DNA from: Ceratobasidium sp. AG-K
Lineage: Eukaryota > Basidiomycota > Agaricomycetes > Cantharellales > Ceratobasidiaceae
Direction of reading: 5' to 3'
NCBI GenBank assembly: GCA_037039685.1
Contig: JAWNGF010000014.1
Span: 868,001-932,000 of the forward strand
DNA: 64,000 nucleotides
Positions 51,360 to 64,000 of the stretch are shown here, one piece after another. Positions within the stretch are counted from its first letter, which is position 1; each line of letters opens with the position of its first letter. The position numbers were made by a program, and so were the translations under genes. The notes beneath the pieces are model-generated. The model saw only the letters and a program-made list of their open reading frames with translations, did not search any database and was not told the DNA's origin.

Positions 51360-53573
51360 CCTCACCAACCTCGTTGTATGCATTAATGATTGAAAGTCGA
51401 TTTGAGTTCAGACCGTCGTATCTAGGTTGCTATGAGTTTAAACTTGCACACATTATGTACTTTGAAGCGGCATCGAGATAAATGGAGGGTCTTCGGACTA
51501 GAGTAATCCGGCAAACTAACCAGCTTTTCGATGGAGCGTCATCTCCACGCTCACACTGCAGGGATCAGCTAGGTATGCCCCTTGGCCCCGTGAGTAACCT
51601 GGGTTTGATGTTTATGGCGGTTATGGAAAGGGTTTTCCCCGCACTTGTTTTTTGTTTTTGTTTTTTGTTTTCAGAGTGGTTTCGGAGGAAACCTGCAAAA
51701 TTTGTACCTCGTCTTATGAGCATTTTCAAGCAACGTGAGTGTGCACAAAGTGATTGGGCAACTCAGGCGCATCGAACGGTACCCGTTTCTGCATGTTAGG
51801 TTGGGGTGAAAAGCCTGACTTTTCAGCAATTGCATCGAGAATTACACTGCAGATACGGATTTCTTGGCTGTGATGACTGCACGCATATAGTCTACTAGGA
51901 AGAGGGAGTAAAAAAACAAGCGCGGGGAAACCCCTTTCTATAATCACCATAAGCGCTGAGCGTCACCCAATGACTAGCTTGTTGACAATGTATCTGTCTT
52001 GACTTGTAATTCTCACGGGCCCTCTTCTCCGCGAAGTCCATACCAAGGAACTGGAAAAGTTTCGACCAGTTTCCCTCTTTGTACCAACAATTGCAACTAG
52101 TTTTCCTACGATGGTTGCTGAATAGTGTGCCTGACAATGCTTATGTCATAATCGTGAGGACTGGACACGGCCGGACGGACATGATAACTGTATTTTCATT
52201 ATAACAAGCTCCTTGCCAGTCCCTTCCAACTGATATACATTGATAACCGCCCATATGTGCTCGTCATACAGCTCAGATTTGAGTCAAATAAATGTCGAAC
52301 TCTCACCTGCGTGTTTTTCGAGTGACTTGAGCGGTGTCGTAGAAGAATAAACTCGATACCAGGTAGCCTAAGATGAGTACCACGGATATTTTGCTTACAC
52401 ATGAGGTACTTAATCATCGTCAACGAGGGGGACTTGCGATCGCAAAGTCCCCCCTCTCCTCTTCATCCCTCTTGCCAATCTAGCTTTGGGTACGGACTTG
52501 GTCAACGATATTGTAGTTTATATGCACCCTTCCTTGGGAGTCCAGACTGTCAACACACAAGCAGCTAGGCCACGGAGTAATTACCGTTCAACTTCATTCT
52601 TAGGTGAGTGCCTTCCCCCTCCAGCTTGAGCCCATTTCTAATTCTGCTTCCTTGTTGCGCATACCCAGTACGAATTGAATTCACCAGTAAGCCCCTCACC
52701 ACCTGCCCATCAAAGACAGAGGTTAATGAGCTTGTTGCAGTGATTCACGATTTGCGCATTTATTGGTGTATCGTTTGTCGTGGATTCGGTTTTGCTGGCC
52801 GGTCCACGTGCTAAATGCACATTAAACGCCATATACAATATAATGTATTTGTGCTCAAACCGTGTATTGTGGGGTTATGTGGGATACATAATCAATACAT
52901 TAATGAAGGACAAATGTCTTGAATAAGCAATAGTATATAAACTGACAAGAGCTCATATGCCCATTGTGAGGTGTGTTGTTCTGATCCATCTTCTCAGATT
53001 GATCAGTCGGGAGGTCATGATCGATCTTGTTCGTCCCTTATCTGGCACTTATCATGCTTATCTCAGAACTCCGCGCATGGTAACGAATGTGAAGCTGACC
53101 AGAGCACTGTAAGTGCCTGGTAAGCGGTTATCATTTGGCGTTGATTTCCCCGATGGAGGCTCGATTCCATATATGCGCTCGTTCTGTTATCCCGCCGTTG
53201 GTCTCCGGATTCAATATGTTCGCTTAATCCAACATTTGAAGAAGTATTCCGCTGTTTTCCATACCGGTGCTTTAGGGCCTGGATGGCGCGTCCCGAACAA
53301 CAATCTCGTAGGGGATGAGGTACGGATCGTTGTCGTGCAACAATCCCCCGACGATAACCTCCTAAAGCCATGGTATTGTACGCACCTGCTTTCTCTCAGT
53401 CAATTGGAGAAAATGCCTCCACGATTCGAATATGATGCCTGTTGCGAATTGCACTTCGCCCTGTGTACGTGTTCCATAACCATTTTAACCAGGGGTAATT
53501 GGCGCCCAGTGTACCGCCATCAACAAATCTAAGTGCCAGATGTGTTGCGTTTAACCTCAGTCACTTCTACTAT
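51360..53573. other. 2.2-kb region without a recognisable gene
   Basis: Open frames here are short and lack motifs. It contains a T/G-rich tract (51640-51672) and a hairpin at 52425-52456. A weak echo of the family's PSKxEV...IH pattern near 52690-52770 is too short to call. Confidence 0.4.
52425..52456. repeat. Near-perfect palindrome
   Basis: GAGGGGGACTT.GCG and CGCAAAGTCCCCCCTC form a stem of about 14 bp with one bulge around a GCGATCGC core. No gene adjoins it, so terminator or regulatory functions are only guesses. Confidence 0.5.
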
Positions 53574-54253
53574 GTCTTCCCCCCCTCCATCTATCTCGAC
53601 CACGCCCGGATCAAAGTGCGACCGTGTAGGTGATTGTTGTCTCATATCCCGTGGCTCGTCAACGCTGACCTGTGCCGTACAGGACATGTTGTACATGTCA
53701 TATAGAGAATTCCAATCGTGCTTCTGTGCTTAGGGTATCTGCTGGGGATGCCGAGCTACGGAGCCTGGTGGGGGCAAGCTTGTGGGTCCTTGCTTCCTGC
53801 ATCAGCGCCCCCTCCAAACCACCAGTCGTGAACACCGAGATGTTCGGACTGCTCAGTAATCTCGAAGAGCATGAAAACAAAGAAGTATGTCTCCTTGGGT
53901 AAGCCCGTTTGCCGCAGCTGCACTCACTTCCAGTTCGAACTCCGGAATCCGTTCGTCCTCCCTCTACGTCCCAGTGCTCTACAAACAGAGATATCGTAAA
54001 TGCAACCTACGGACCATACGCTAAGCTTGAGTTGTATGTCGAGGAGATTGAGCGGGAGAGGCTAGGGTGCGTCAAGCAGTTCGCGAGCCTGGTCGTGTGG
54101 TGGCTGAGCATGCTAACTCTCCAATCCCGTGGCTATCAGCGTCGATCCCTCCCGTGTGTACCTTGGATGTGTCGCGGACTCACTCAGACAGGCAGAGCAT
54201 GGTCCAGCTACCTGTTCTATCGTCGAACAGCCCGGACGACTCGTGGCTCGTAA
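53574..54253 (+). other. Coding-like stretch of unknown identity
   Basis: A possible small multi-exon gene: ATG at 53574 (MSSPPPSISTTPG), then a segment open around 53745-53885 (GDAELRSLVGASLWVLASC..., EMFGLLSNLEEHENKE) ending at a GT donor, and FELRNPFVLPLRPSALQTEIS or EEIERERLGCVKQFASL downstream, depending on splicing. Amino-acid composition looks protein-like but I recognise no family and cannot connect all pieces. It may be a decayed gene. Confidence 0.25.
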
Positions 54254-57200
54254 TATTTCAGGCGCGATCGTGTTCGGGATTCCTCCCCGTCAAAAACCTT
54301 CCGATTTGCTCCCATCTCCCCGGAGACCCGCAGCACTACGAATCATCTCTAGGTAGAAGTTCGCGGGTGTGGCAAGAGCTTCCACAGTCTGGGGCACGGG
54401 TGAGCCTTCGCAGAGGGATTTGGGGTCTCGCTGACGCGTACACCTTCCTCGCTGCTTCACTCCTCATCCAGTTTCGTATATCTCCGCGCTCTCGTTCGCC
54501 CTTGTGAGCCTGTCATACCGCCACAATCTTTGTAGCACACACGGTGTTGTATTCTTGTTCTGATGAATACGATGCGGATGCTGTGAAATCACGTGATTCT
54601 TATACTGTTGTGTTGCGACAGTCGTGCAGGCTGACCGCTTACTCGTACTGGTGAAGAGGTCAACAACAAGTGCACCGGAATATAAATTCACGTCTCGATC
54701 GCGAGCATTGACATTTTAACTCGTGGCACGCTACCCCTAACGGGAGTCCCCCCTCTCTTGAGCGGTTTACCAATCCTGGTCCCGATCCCTCAAGCATCGG
54801 AAGCTCTATCGGGCGCCATGCTCATTGACCGCTTCTTCATCGTAAACCCTTAGCGACAAGGCTTTGTTCAGGTTTGTACGCATAAAGCCGGTCTCTGAGT
54901 CATCACCGAGCCGAGCACGGATGTATTTGCAATAATTGAGGACAAAACTTGCACCAACACCCAGAGTTTCTCGTGGCCCGAATGTCGAAAGCGAGCAACG
55001 TGTATCAATCTCATCTGTCTATCGTAGATGTTTGAATATACTCTTTACTTTCCACGGTATATGCGTCTTTTTACCAGAGCTACGTCTGCTCTTTTCGTGT
55101 TGGCATTTCATCCGACTTTGCAAAATAACAATCCAGGGAAGAATCACATTCGCGGTTTCTGTCTTGTGGCGATGATTCCTGTAGACAATGGGGGAAATCT
55201 CCCGTTAAGCCTTGTCCGGTACGCATGGTATGTTAGGGGGTGCGAAGCTTAGGTGCTTCGCGTCGGTGAAACTTGGTTGACAATCAACCGCGGTGGATCA
55301 GCGGTTAGGGATGCCCCTCATCACCTTCATACCCCAAACACTTGCTACCACTACACAACGCGATGGCTAACGTCTGCTTTGCGACTGCACCCCATAAGAC
55401 GTTTCTGCTCTCCCTCGGACCCTCGCGTTAAGAATCATTCGTCGAGAGCCGCGTACTAGAGGTCTGGTTCCGCAACTTACGTGGGCCATGTTGCTGATTA
55501 TCCCTTCTTCCCACCACCATTGCTCATTAACAGGGCCCCCGTTTGTTCCTTGTTAGTACATGGTGCCTCCTGGTCGTCGGATAAACACATCCCAGAGCCT
55601 CACATTCCAACCTCGCATATCCCGCAGATAAACTGCCACAACTGAGGATCGACGAGTAAATTGGGATTCTCAAGGGGTCTGAGCAGTCGGTACGTATTGC
55701 CGATCCCTCCGCTAGTGCTTTGTGCTCGCTGCTGAAGGACATTTTGAAGACCTCTGCTAAGCGCCGGTGCATCACAGCGCATCAACGCCCGCTGACGTTC
55801 ACATCATGGGCCATGTAGCACGTTCTTGTTCGTCCCTGATGCTTCTGTGGAGTTGACAACTGCCTTGCGTAGCATCTACATAGATGCCCGAGCGGTTGCA
55901 CAACGTCTTTAGAGGTGTATCCCGTGCCACGCGGTGCCCAGCAATTCCACTGCTATCATCGTCCTCCTGCTCCCCGATGATGAGCAAGTGCCTCTTCCAC
56001 ATTTACTGCGTCTTCTAAAGTGGTGATAGTGCCCCCTTAGCCTATCCCCCTGACGGGAGGTCTATCGCCTGGGGGTGCCACGTAGACCTTCAAGTAGAAC
56101 GTCGTGGGTGCCACTGGCCTTCACGGTCGCATTTCGCCCTTTTGCGCCATGTTTAGCTGTGCCCCGGCTCGTAATCCTGCTTCGCTTGCTAACGTTGTCA
56201 CTTCCCCCTGACGTGTACTTTGTCCCCTTGAGGCCGGGAGACGTCGGAGTCTCCCTCCCCCTCGTTCTCCGCCTTATCTAGGTCACCGTGGACGTGTACT
56301 GCGTTCCCTCCCTCCCTCCCAACAATGAGTACTCGCAATGCTCCCCACCCATCGATCTGCACGACTATTCTGTCGCTCGTGGCTCACGCCAATACAACGA
56401 CGACACAGATCAGACCCCATATTCCGCTGTCGTCACGTCCACACACGCCACGGTACCTGAGGACCTTTGAACAGCTGGGATAGCTCGAGGGAGATACATG
56501 TTGTTTACGAGCAGTCATGGAGGCCCCAGGAGTCGAGCTTGTCGCAGGCACTGGTGTATCTACACCTTCCCAACACGCCCACGTACCCCCAAGATTCGCT
56601 GCAGCCTGGGTACACGAGTTGGTCAAGGGCTTTTCGTTGCCTCGTTGAGTCAATACTGCCACATGCGTGACGCTGATGTATCTAAACATTGAAATCCATT
56701 TATACCACTTCGTTGGTGATGCGTGTGTTGAAACTCGGGCCTCCTGGGCACCATTGTTCAGCTGTCTACACCACCGAAGAGTGCCCCCTCTGTATTAGGA
56801 GCGCACACACTTGTCACCTCAGACTGTTCCAGAACACAATGAACACACCATTTGACGGTCGCCGCTGGCAAACGCTTGCTCACACTTTTTGTTCTATTCG
56901 ACTCTGTTACCTGGTACGACTTCAAGAAAAAACATGATCCGAAGCGGAGGACAGGTGTGTTGACCCCGAATGCCCTTGGGAACCCACGCTCCCTACTCGT
57001 CATCTTATCGCTTGGTGACCAGACCAAGCGGTTTTGCACCGACTCGTTTCTCGAGTCTTTCTCCTCGCCAGTTTGCCTCGGTAAAATCCGCTCATTTCCC
57101 GTAGCAAACGCTGGAGTAGGAGGCTCTACCCCTAGTAGCCGGACTGTGATGGGTCTCCCGTGTTAATGGGGTAGGTTTTTGTAGAGATATGACCCCCCGT

Positions 57201-57301
57201 ATTCCCCCTAGATAATGTCACTACTCACGACATATACTACTCTTTTGCAACCCACTCCAGGACGTTTGCTTGCGCTCCGTAGTTGAGCTTTGTCTAGCTT
57301 G
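54254..57301. other. 3-kb region, no confident gene; scattered coding-like fragments
   Basis: Many medium-length open frames occur on both strands without motifs. Two stretches look like former protein sequence: LPILVPIPQASEALSGAM (about 54775-54830) and an ATG-started frame at 56325 containing VMEAPGVELVAGTGVS and PPRFAAAWVHELVKG with in-frame stops. Old transposon or gene remains are plausible. No tRNA or rRNA recognised. Confidence 0.3.
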
Positions 57302-57723
57302 TCATCTAACGTTTATCCTTGGTTATCGTTCGAAGGAGGTGTTTTAAGCTTTCCTGTTTCATGTCGCACCAAGAGCCCGCGAGGCTGTTCAGTTCTCGAT
57401 CCATATGGAGTGGCGGGTAGCGTCGAAGTAAACGCCTTTACCCTTGATCGATGTCCGCGTTGCCGTAAGCAAGTCGAATGGTGTTTCCTACGTCTGTGGT
57501 ACCTCCTTACCGATCGTCCGGCCGCCTATGCTTTGCATGCGGCCCCACTAAAGGTATACACTCTCACAAAGCCTGGACAAATCTCCACTGCTGGGTAGGT
57601 GGTGAAGCCAGCCCCTATCACACTGATCAAGCCAGTTCCTTCGGCCATATCCGATGCCGATCAGTCCTTCATCGAGCAAGTGGATGCCAAGATGCCAGGG
57701 AACGAAGCGATGACCTTTACCTA
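57302..57723 (+). other. Coding-like open stretch with one in-frame stop
   Basis: One frame reads protein-like for about 140 codons, with a CPRCRKQVEWC pair of Cys (zinc-ribbon-like spacing) near 57450, KVYTLTKPGQIST, a TAG at 57596, and after it KPAPITLIKPVPSAISDADQ to a TAA at 57721. The TAG lies in a possible 37-nt intron (GTAGGT...AAG), which would be very short. Family unknown; possibly a fragment of a larger decayed gene. Confidence 0.25.
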
Positions 57724-59771
57724 AATTGTCCTGTCTCTCTCCGAGGGGGTTGGCCCTCAGGGAAGCCATTTCTATTCCCTGTCGAACCCCAATTCTTGTT
57801 TGTATTACGATAAACATAACTTGGCACTTGTATACATGTGTTAGAGTCCGAATGTTCCGAAAGTCTCCCAATCGCGCCCGACCCCCCTCCCTAAACTCAG
57901 ACCTTCTAAGGTGGGCCACACGTCAGATATATGTAACCCTCGAAGCCACGGGAAAGTCACCGTACACAACCGTAGGCCACAACCAAGCTCCTGCAAGCCC
58001 CTTCTTTTGCAACCACTTCGTCGTCACCCTCGCCGCAAACACATGGAGGCAAGCAGAAACCGTTCACTACGCCAGAACATTCACGTTAGTAAATATGCCA
58101 AATCTAAATAATGAATACAGCGAACCGATAGGGCGATAAACCACTTTTCTTCCTGGGTCGGCGTCTGGATAGTAATCGCATTTCCACTCGAGCCTGAACT
58201 TTCTGAGGGCCAACCAACGTGAAAAGTATCCATGGAATGACTCGCCGGCCTCTCGATCCAGCTCCTGCCTGGATCCACGGGTTAATTCTTCGCCCAGCCA
58301 GACTAACAGTGAGTGTGCTGGAGGAGATATGCTAGGCATAGCAGCGGTTGTCCGCAAACCGAGGGCAGGGGCGAGTTTCGGAAACGTTCTGTCAGCCCCC
58401 GTATATAAAAATATCCTTTAGAGCAATCTACAATATCGGGGCATTGCGAAAGGGCCTGCCCCAAGGTAGCAGCTCGATCCTGATTATGACTGGGGAAAGT
58501 GAATCGGTTCGGCTCTGATACGACCTAGTCCCGCCATGTGGCTCTTTACCTGGGCGACTTCCGTGGTGTCTTTGTACCGGATCAACCCTCCCAGGGTCGA
58601 TCACCAGCCGAATGTTTTCGATGGCGGCGAACTAGGAGGCTCATAATGGTTGAAACTCAGCCACACGAATACGCTCGCGTTGTGTCATATAGGTATACCG
58701 CTCGGACCCGTTCAACCGATTTCCGTAATAGTTCCGAACACTTGTTTCCGTTCGATTAAAAGGCACATTCTGTCTGGGAATAGTTTCTACCCAAGGTTCA
58801 TGTGGCCAACTTGGGGAACCAACCCGATTTATCTGTCTGCCTGGAATTGCGCAGGACCCAGGGTCAAGATTAATTTTACCCTGATTTCGTTCGGTGGTCC
58901 CCCATCCATAATAAATTTTAGGGAATTTATCAGTCTTTCTCCGTAGAGTAGGGGCAGCGGAGTTTTGGAAAGATTTCAGTGCACGCGACTTGTCTCTCGC
59001 GCCCATATCTACTAGTTTGGCCGAAGAATGTTAGGCTGCCTTTCAGCCCATGCAGTCCATGTTACTCCTTTCCGTAGCTGGGCTGTGTTAGGGCGTTGTC
59101 AAGTGAAAAGTCGACTAGCTTGTGCACTAGGCTTGCGTGGGGACTAGTAGTGGGCTTAGACTAGGTAACGCCGTTTATGGGGCGGAAAGGCCGCATATCA
59201 TTTGCAATCATGGTATGTCCCACTCAATGTGGGGTTAAAATATAATGCAGAATGGTGTGTGGGCTTCTCAACCTGCTCGGAGCCCTGGAAGAGCTTCCCG
59301 CCCAGGTCACGTGTGGGCCAGGCATCAACCTCCCGCCACCAGATGCCAACGCTCATATGAGATATCTAAGCGCTTGTTTGCTTCCATCGCGACTCGAATG
59401 GCGACGGTCGAGACATGACTAACTGCTTGGTGTGAATGCTCAACCTACGGCAGGGCTCGGGTCTTGATTCGGGGTCATCACATGTTCGACCGGAGTACCA
59501 CCGCCAGATCTGTCGCGACCTCCGGCACTGCATTCGCCCAACCAAATTCTCTGCTCAAAAGAAATGCAATACCCGTGTAATTTCCAACAATGATAGGAAT
59601 GCGGCTTTACCTCTCGGACATTTTCTACTATCTCGCCTCTTTGTTCTTGGACCACACCGGCGCATTCTAACGACTCATCACATGGTGCTCTAATGGAGCA
59701 TACTTAAATACAGCGGGGGAAGCAAACCTTAGGCTTCACATTCTACAGTATCGTATCTTGCCACCCTCGAT
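57724..59771. other. 2-kb region without a recognisable gene
   Basis: No motif-bearing frame. The right end is the upstream region of the GH1 gene (TACTTAAATACA near 59701 may be its TATA-like element). Confidence 0.4.
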
Positions 59772-61797
<2,026 letters not shown>

Positions 61798-62121
61798 GCC
61801 GGACAACAGCAAACCGAGCTCATTGTATGAAATTTACCATTGAATACGATAAAGGATGCAGTGACACGTCTAACCCGGCCACTCGTTCTGGTCGGAGGGA
61901 GGGTCAAAGGTACCTGGTCTCGGCAAACCTGAGATCGAATAAGTCAATCACAAGCACACCGATCGGATTCCGTAAATTTAGGACGGGAGAGAGTGGACAC
62001 ATCACGATCACGTGTGTCAGGGTCTTCGCGTATATTGACGTGTCAGACCTAACTGGGCCAGCAGAATCCTGTTCACGACCTCGACGATACTCCCACTTTT
62101 CTAAACCTCATAAATCTCAAT
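61798..62121. other. Short intergenic region between GH1 and FKBP
   Basis: The 3' flank of GH1 and promoter of the FKBP gene. No other feature seen. Confidence 0.4.
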
Positions 62122-62711
62122 ATGCGCGTCTCTTATCTAGTTGCTGGTCTCTTCTCGCTCTTTGCCACTGCGCTCGCGGCTGGTGATGCTCTCGACATCG
62201 ACGCATACTCGACCCCTTCCGAGTGCCCTATCAGGTCTAGGAAAGGCGACAAGCTGAGCATGCACTACGTACGCAACACCTAACGAATACATATTTTGAG
62301 TATGTGCTGACTGGTTTGTTTCACAGACCGGTACGCTCCTGTCTGACGGGTCAAAATTCGACTCTTCACTCGACCGCAACCAGCCATTCGATTTTACCAT
62401 TGGCAACGGTCAGGTTATCCAGGGTTGGGAGCAGGGATTGCTCGAGTATGTTCCCCTGTTACTTTTTCTGCTCATTCCGCTGATGCGAGGTTTGCAGCAT
62501 GTGCGTTGGCGAGAAGCGAAAGTTGACAATTCCTTCTGATCTTGCCTACGGTAAGTTGTCATCAGCGTATGCGCCGTCTGTTTGTCTAAATCCGTCCTTG
62601 CTAGGTGACCGTGGTTTCCCACCTGTCATCCCCGCCAAGGCGACGTTGGTCTTTGATGTTGAGCTGTTGGGCATCAAGAACCGCAAGCCAGACGAGAAGT
62701 CTGAGCTATGA
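62122..62711 (+). CDS. FKBP-type peptidyl-prolyl isomerase of the ER (FKBP2-like)
   Basis: Assists folding of secretory proteins by isomerising X-Pro bonds. A signal peptide ([19 protein letters not shown]) precedes [25 protein letters not shown] as in FKBP2/FPR2. The conserved core has [55 protein letters not shown]. Four exons are split at MHY/TG, LLD/MCVG and AYG/DRG. About 140 residues. The C-terminus KSEL resembles the HDEL/KDEL signal for ER retention, which agrees with the signal peptide. The gene is independent of its neighbours. Confidence 0.93.
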
Positions 62712-63368
62712 CTAGATTGGGATAACTAGGCTTCCTTGTATAGTCCTTTGAGTTGGTTATCTCACTTGTATCTGCCATTTCTTGAGCCACAAAGTTGTCC
62801 AGCTTGACTTGACCCGCACCTGAGAATCTAAATTAGGTAATATGTGAGACGCACACGATCACGTGTTCATGTTTAGCCCTTCTCCAGTTCTGCATCCTCG
62901 AGAGCACGCTCAACCCTGTCACTTGCGCGAGGTCACATGTGTCGAAACGCTGGCGCAAATGACCGATAGCTTTGGGAGCCCTTGGGCTTTGTCTTCGTGG
63001 TTATATTCACCGATAGGCCTTCGCTGATCAAGAACGGATAACATTCTCCCCTTCTTTTCATTCTACCACGAGGTTCCGAGTCGTGTAATAATATCTCTAT
63101 GTACCGGCGTTTCGCCTCTTGCTAGCCATGTGCCGAGCTGACCGATCCTCATGGCAAATTTCCCCCGAGCGGCCTTATCGCATGGTCAAGTTGGTTAATT
63201 AACGGTACACGCAGCCAGCAAAGGACCCCCATACCCTGGCCTCTCGCTATAATACTTGTCTAGTTCGAAATAGGCACTTAGACTGGTAGTTTAGCACGAT
63301 CTCGCCACTTGCCTGTATTGTGTTGCCGCACAGTTATCCCACTCACTTTAGGCCTTTTTGTTTTGGCT
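62712..63368. other. Intergenic region, no gene seen
   Basis: No coding signal. It separates the FKBP gene from the oxidase relic. Confidence 0.4.
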
Positions 63369-64000
63369 ATGGAAGACCAGGACTATGACCTATTCATTGC
63401 CGGTAGTGGTCCTACAGGGTACGTAGGTCTACGTTGGTTTGAGCAGTCTCTGGTTGATAGTCGCGCTTGTAGTGCTACATACGCTCGCCTCGTTCTCGAA
63501 CACGATCCTAATACTCGTGTCTTGATGGTTGAGGTGAGATCTCAAGACAGCCAGATAATGGGCGTGAATCTCAAAAACACTGTGAAGTAGGTGGACTTGT
63601 CAGTCGCAACCACGGTTATCATGTAACATATTCACGGACAGGTATCAGTGAGACCTTGAGGCGTTCGGCGACGCCACAAGTAGCACTTAATACCACCTTA
63701 GAATGATGCGTAAGATGTGCGGAGCTGCAAATGCCTTGGGCTCCTTCCTTCCGAGTGTCCCACCCCAATTCATTGTGAGTCCCCCCATTCCATGTAAGTT
63801 GAACAAAGCTCACTTTTTCACTTCGACAAGCCATATGGGTTCCATGCAGCGGTATGCACACTTCGTCTACATGTCTTCATCCAAGCCTAAATCGCAAGTT
63901 GTCGAGGGAACTACTCGCATCGGGAACGGCCCCACGACATCGGTTGCCAATGCCAGCTCTCGGGTCAGGAAGCCTAGCTGCGAACGTGTGTTTGAGAACC
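63369..64000 (+). pseudogene. Pyranose-2-oxidase-like FAD enzyme, 5' part, probably decayed
   Basis: MEDQDYDLFIAGSGPTG joins over an intron to ATYARLVLEHDPNTRVLMVE, a Rossmann FAD-binding start (GxGxxG and the acidic strand end). QDSQIMGVNLKNTVKYQ follows, close to the pyranose-2-oxidase (AA3_4) consensus around its KNTV-x-YQ segment. Using the GTAGGT donor at 63587 and acceptor at 63641, the next codon after YQ is TGA (63649), where DLEAFGD continues in the same frame. Another stop follows near 63689. Downstream, TTRIGNGPTTSVANASSR sits where the FAD-linked His region would be but lacks the usual THW. The gene runs off the window. Inactivation is likely but exon choice is uncertain. Confidence 0.5.

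Noticed and set aside
52608..52814. Possible further member of the laminin-domain-type family (PSKTEVNELVAVIHDLRI)
   Set aside because: Similarity to PSxxEVxxIHAAIR is limited to about 15 residues, with no DPDL/QHLF exon nearby.

Overview
The window is nuclear DNA of a filamentous basidiomycete. Genes are split by many short introns (about 48-75 nt) with GT/GC donors, and the cell-wall enzyme set is that of a plant-litter or wood-degrading agaricomycete: two AA9 lytic polysaccharide monooxygenases (one with a CBM1), a GH1 beta-glucosidase and a pyranose-2-oxidase-like relic. A cluster of proteins resembling a family that I recall being annotated 'laminin domain protein' in Rhizoctonia solani points to a Rhizoctonia/Ceratobasidiaceae relative. 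The species is inference.

Layout. 0-2 kb: a PPxY-containing DUF7330-like gene. 2.1-12 kb: a tandem segmental duplication of a divergent pair, a secreted TAP-like S33 peptidase (minus) and a short-chain dehydrogenase (plus). The left SDR copy is a pseudogene, the left intergenic region carries a small foldback element, and the right one carries a 5'-truncated LINE with target-site duplication. 12.3-17.6 kb: a pepsin-like aspartic protease (minus) and an M28/TfR-dimer (NAALADase-like) carboxypeptidase (plus). 18.5-22.3 kb: tandem AA9 genes, each with a TATA box. 22.6-24.1 kb: a THEM6-like hotdog thioesterase. 24.1-26.3 kb: a gene-poor stretch with a hairpin. 26.3-27.7 kb: a sesquiterpene synthase. 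28-51.4 kb: a 'laminin-domain'-type cluster (three copies plus a relic) invaded by a 6.9-kb LINE with 15-bp target duplication and 33-nt poly(A), and by an 8.86-kb Ty3/gypsy chromovirus with identical 230-bp LTRs. 51.4-59.7 kb: no confident gene. 59.8-62.7 kb: GH1 beta-glucosidase and an ER-type FKBP. From 63.4 kb to the edge: a decayed pyranose-oxidase-like gene.

No cluster logic unites the host genes, although secreted peptidases (two TAP, one aspartic, one M28) are adjacent in 2-18 kb and lignocellulose-oxidising or hydrolysing genes recur. The most unusual material is in the mobile and lineage-specific parts. The chromovirus has three long ORFs, each in the -1 frame of the one before, with a canonical G GGT TTA slippery heptamer in the first overlap and a 1.4-kb region open in two sense frames. 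The laminin-type genes are built from an internal repeat whose introns keep the same phase. GC-AG introns are unexpectedly common (five inferred).
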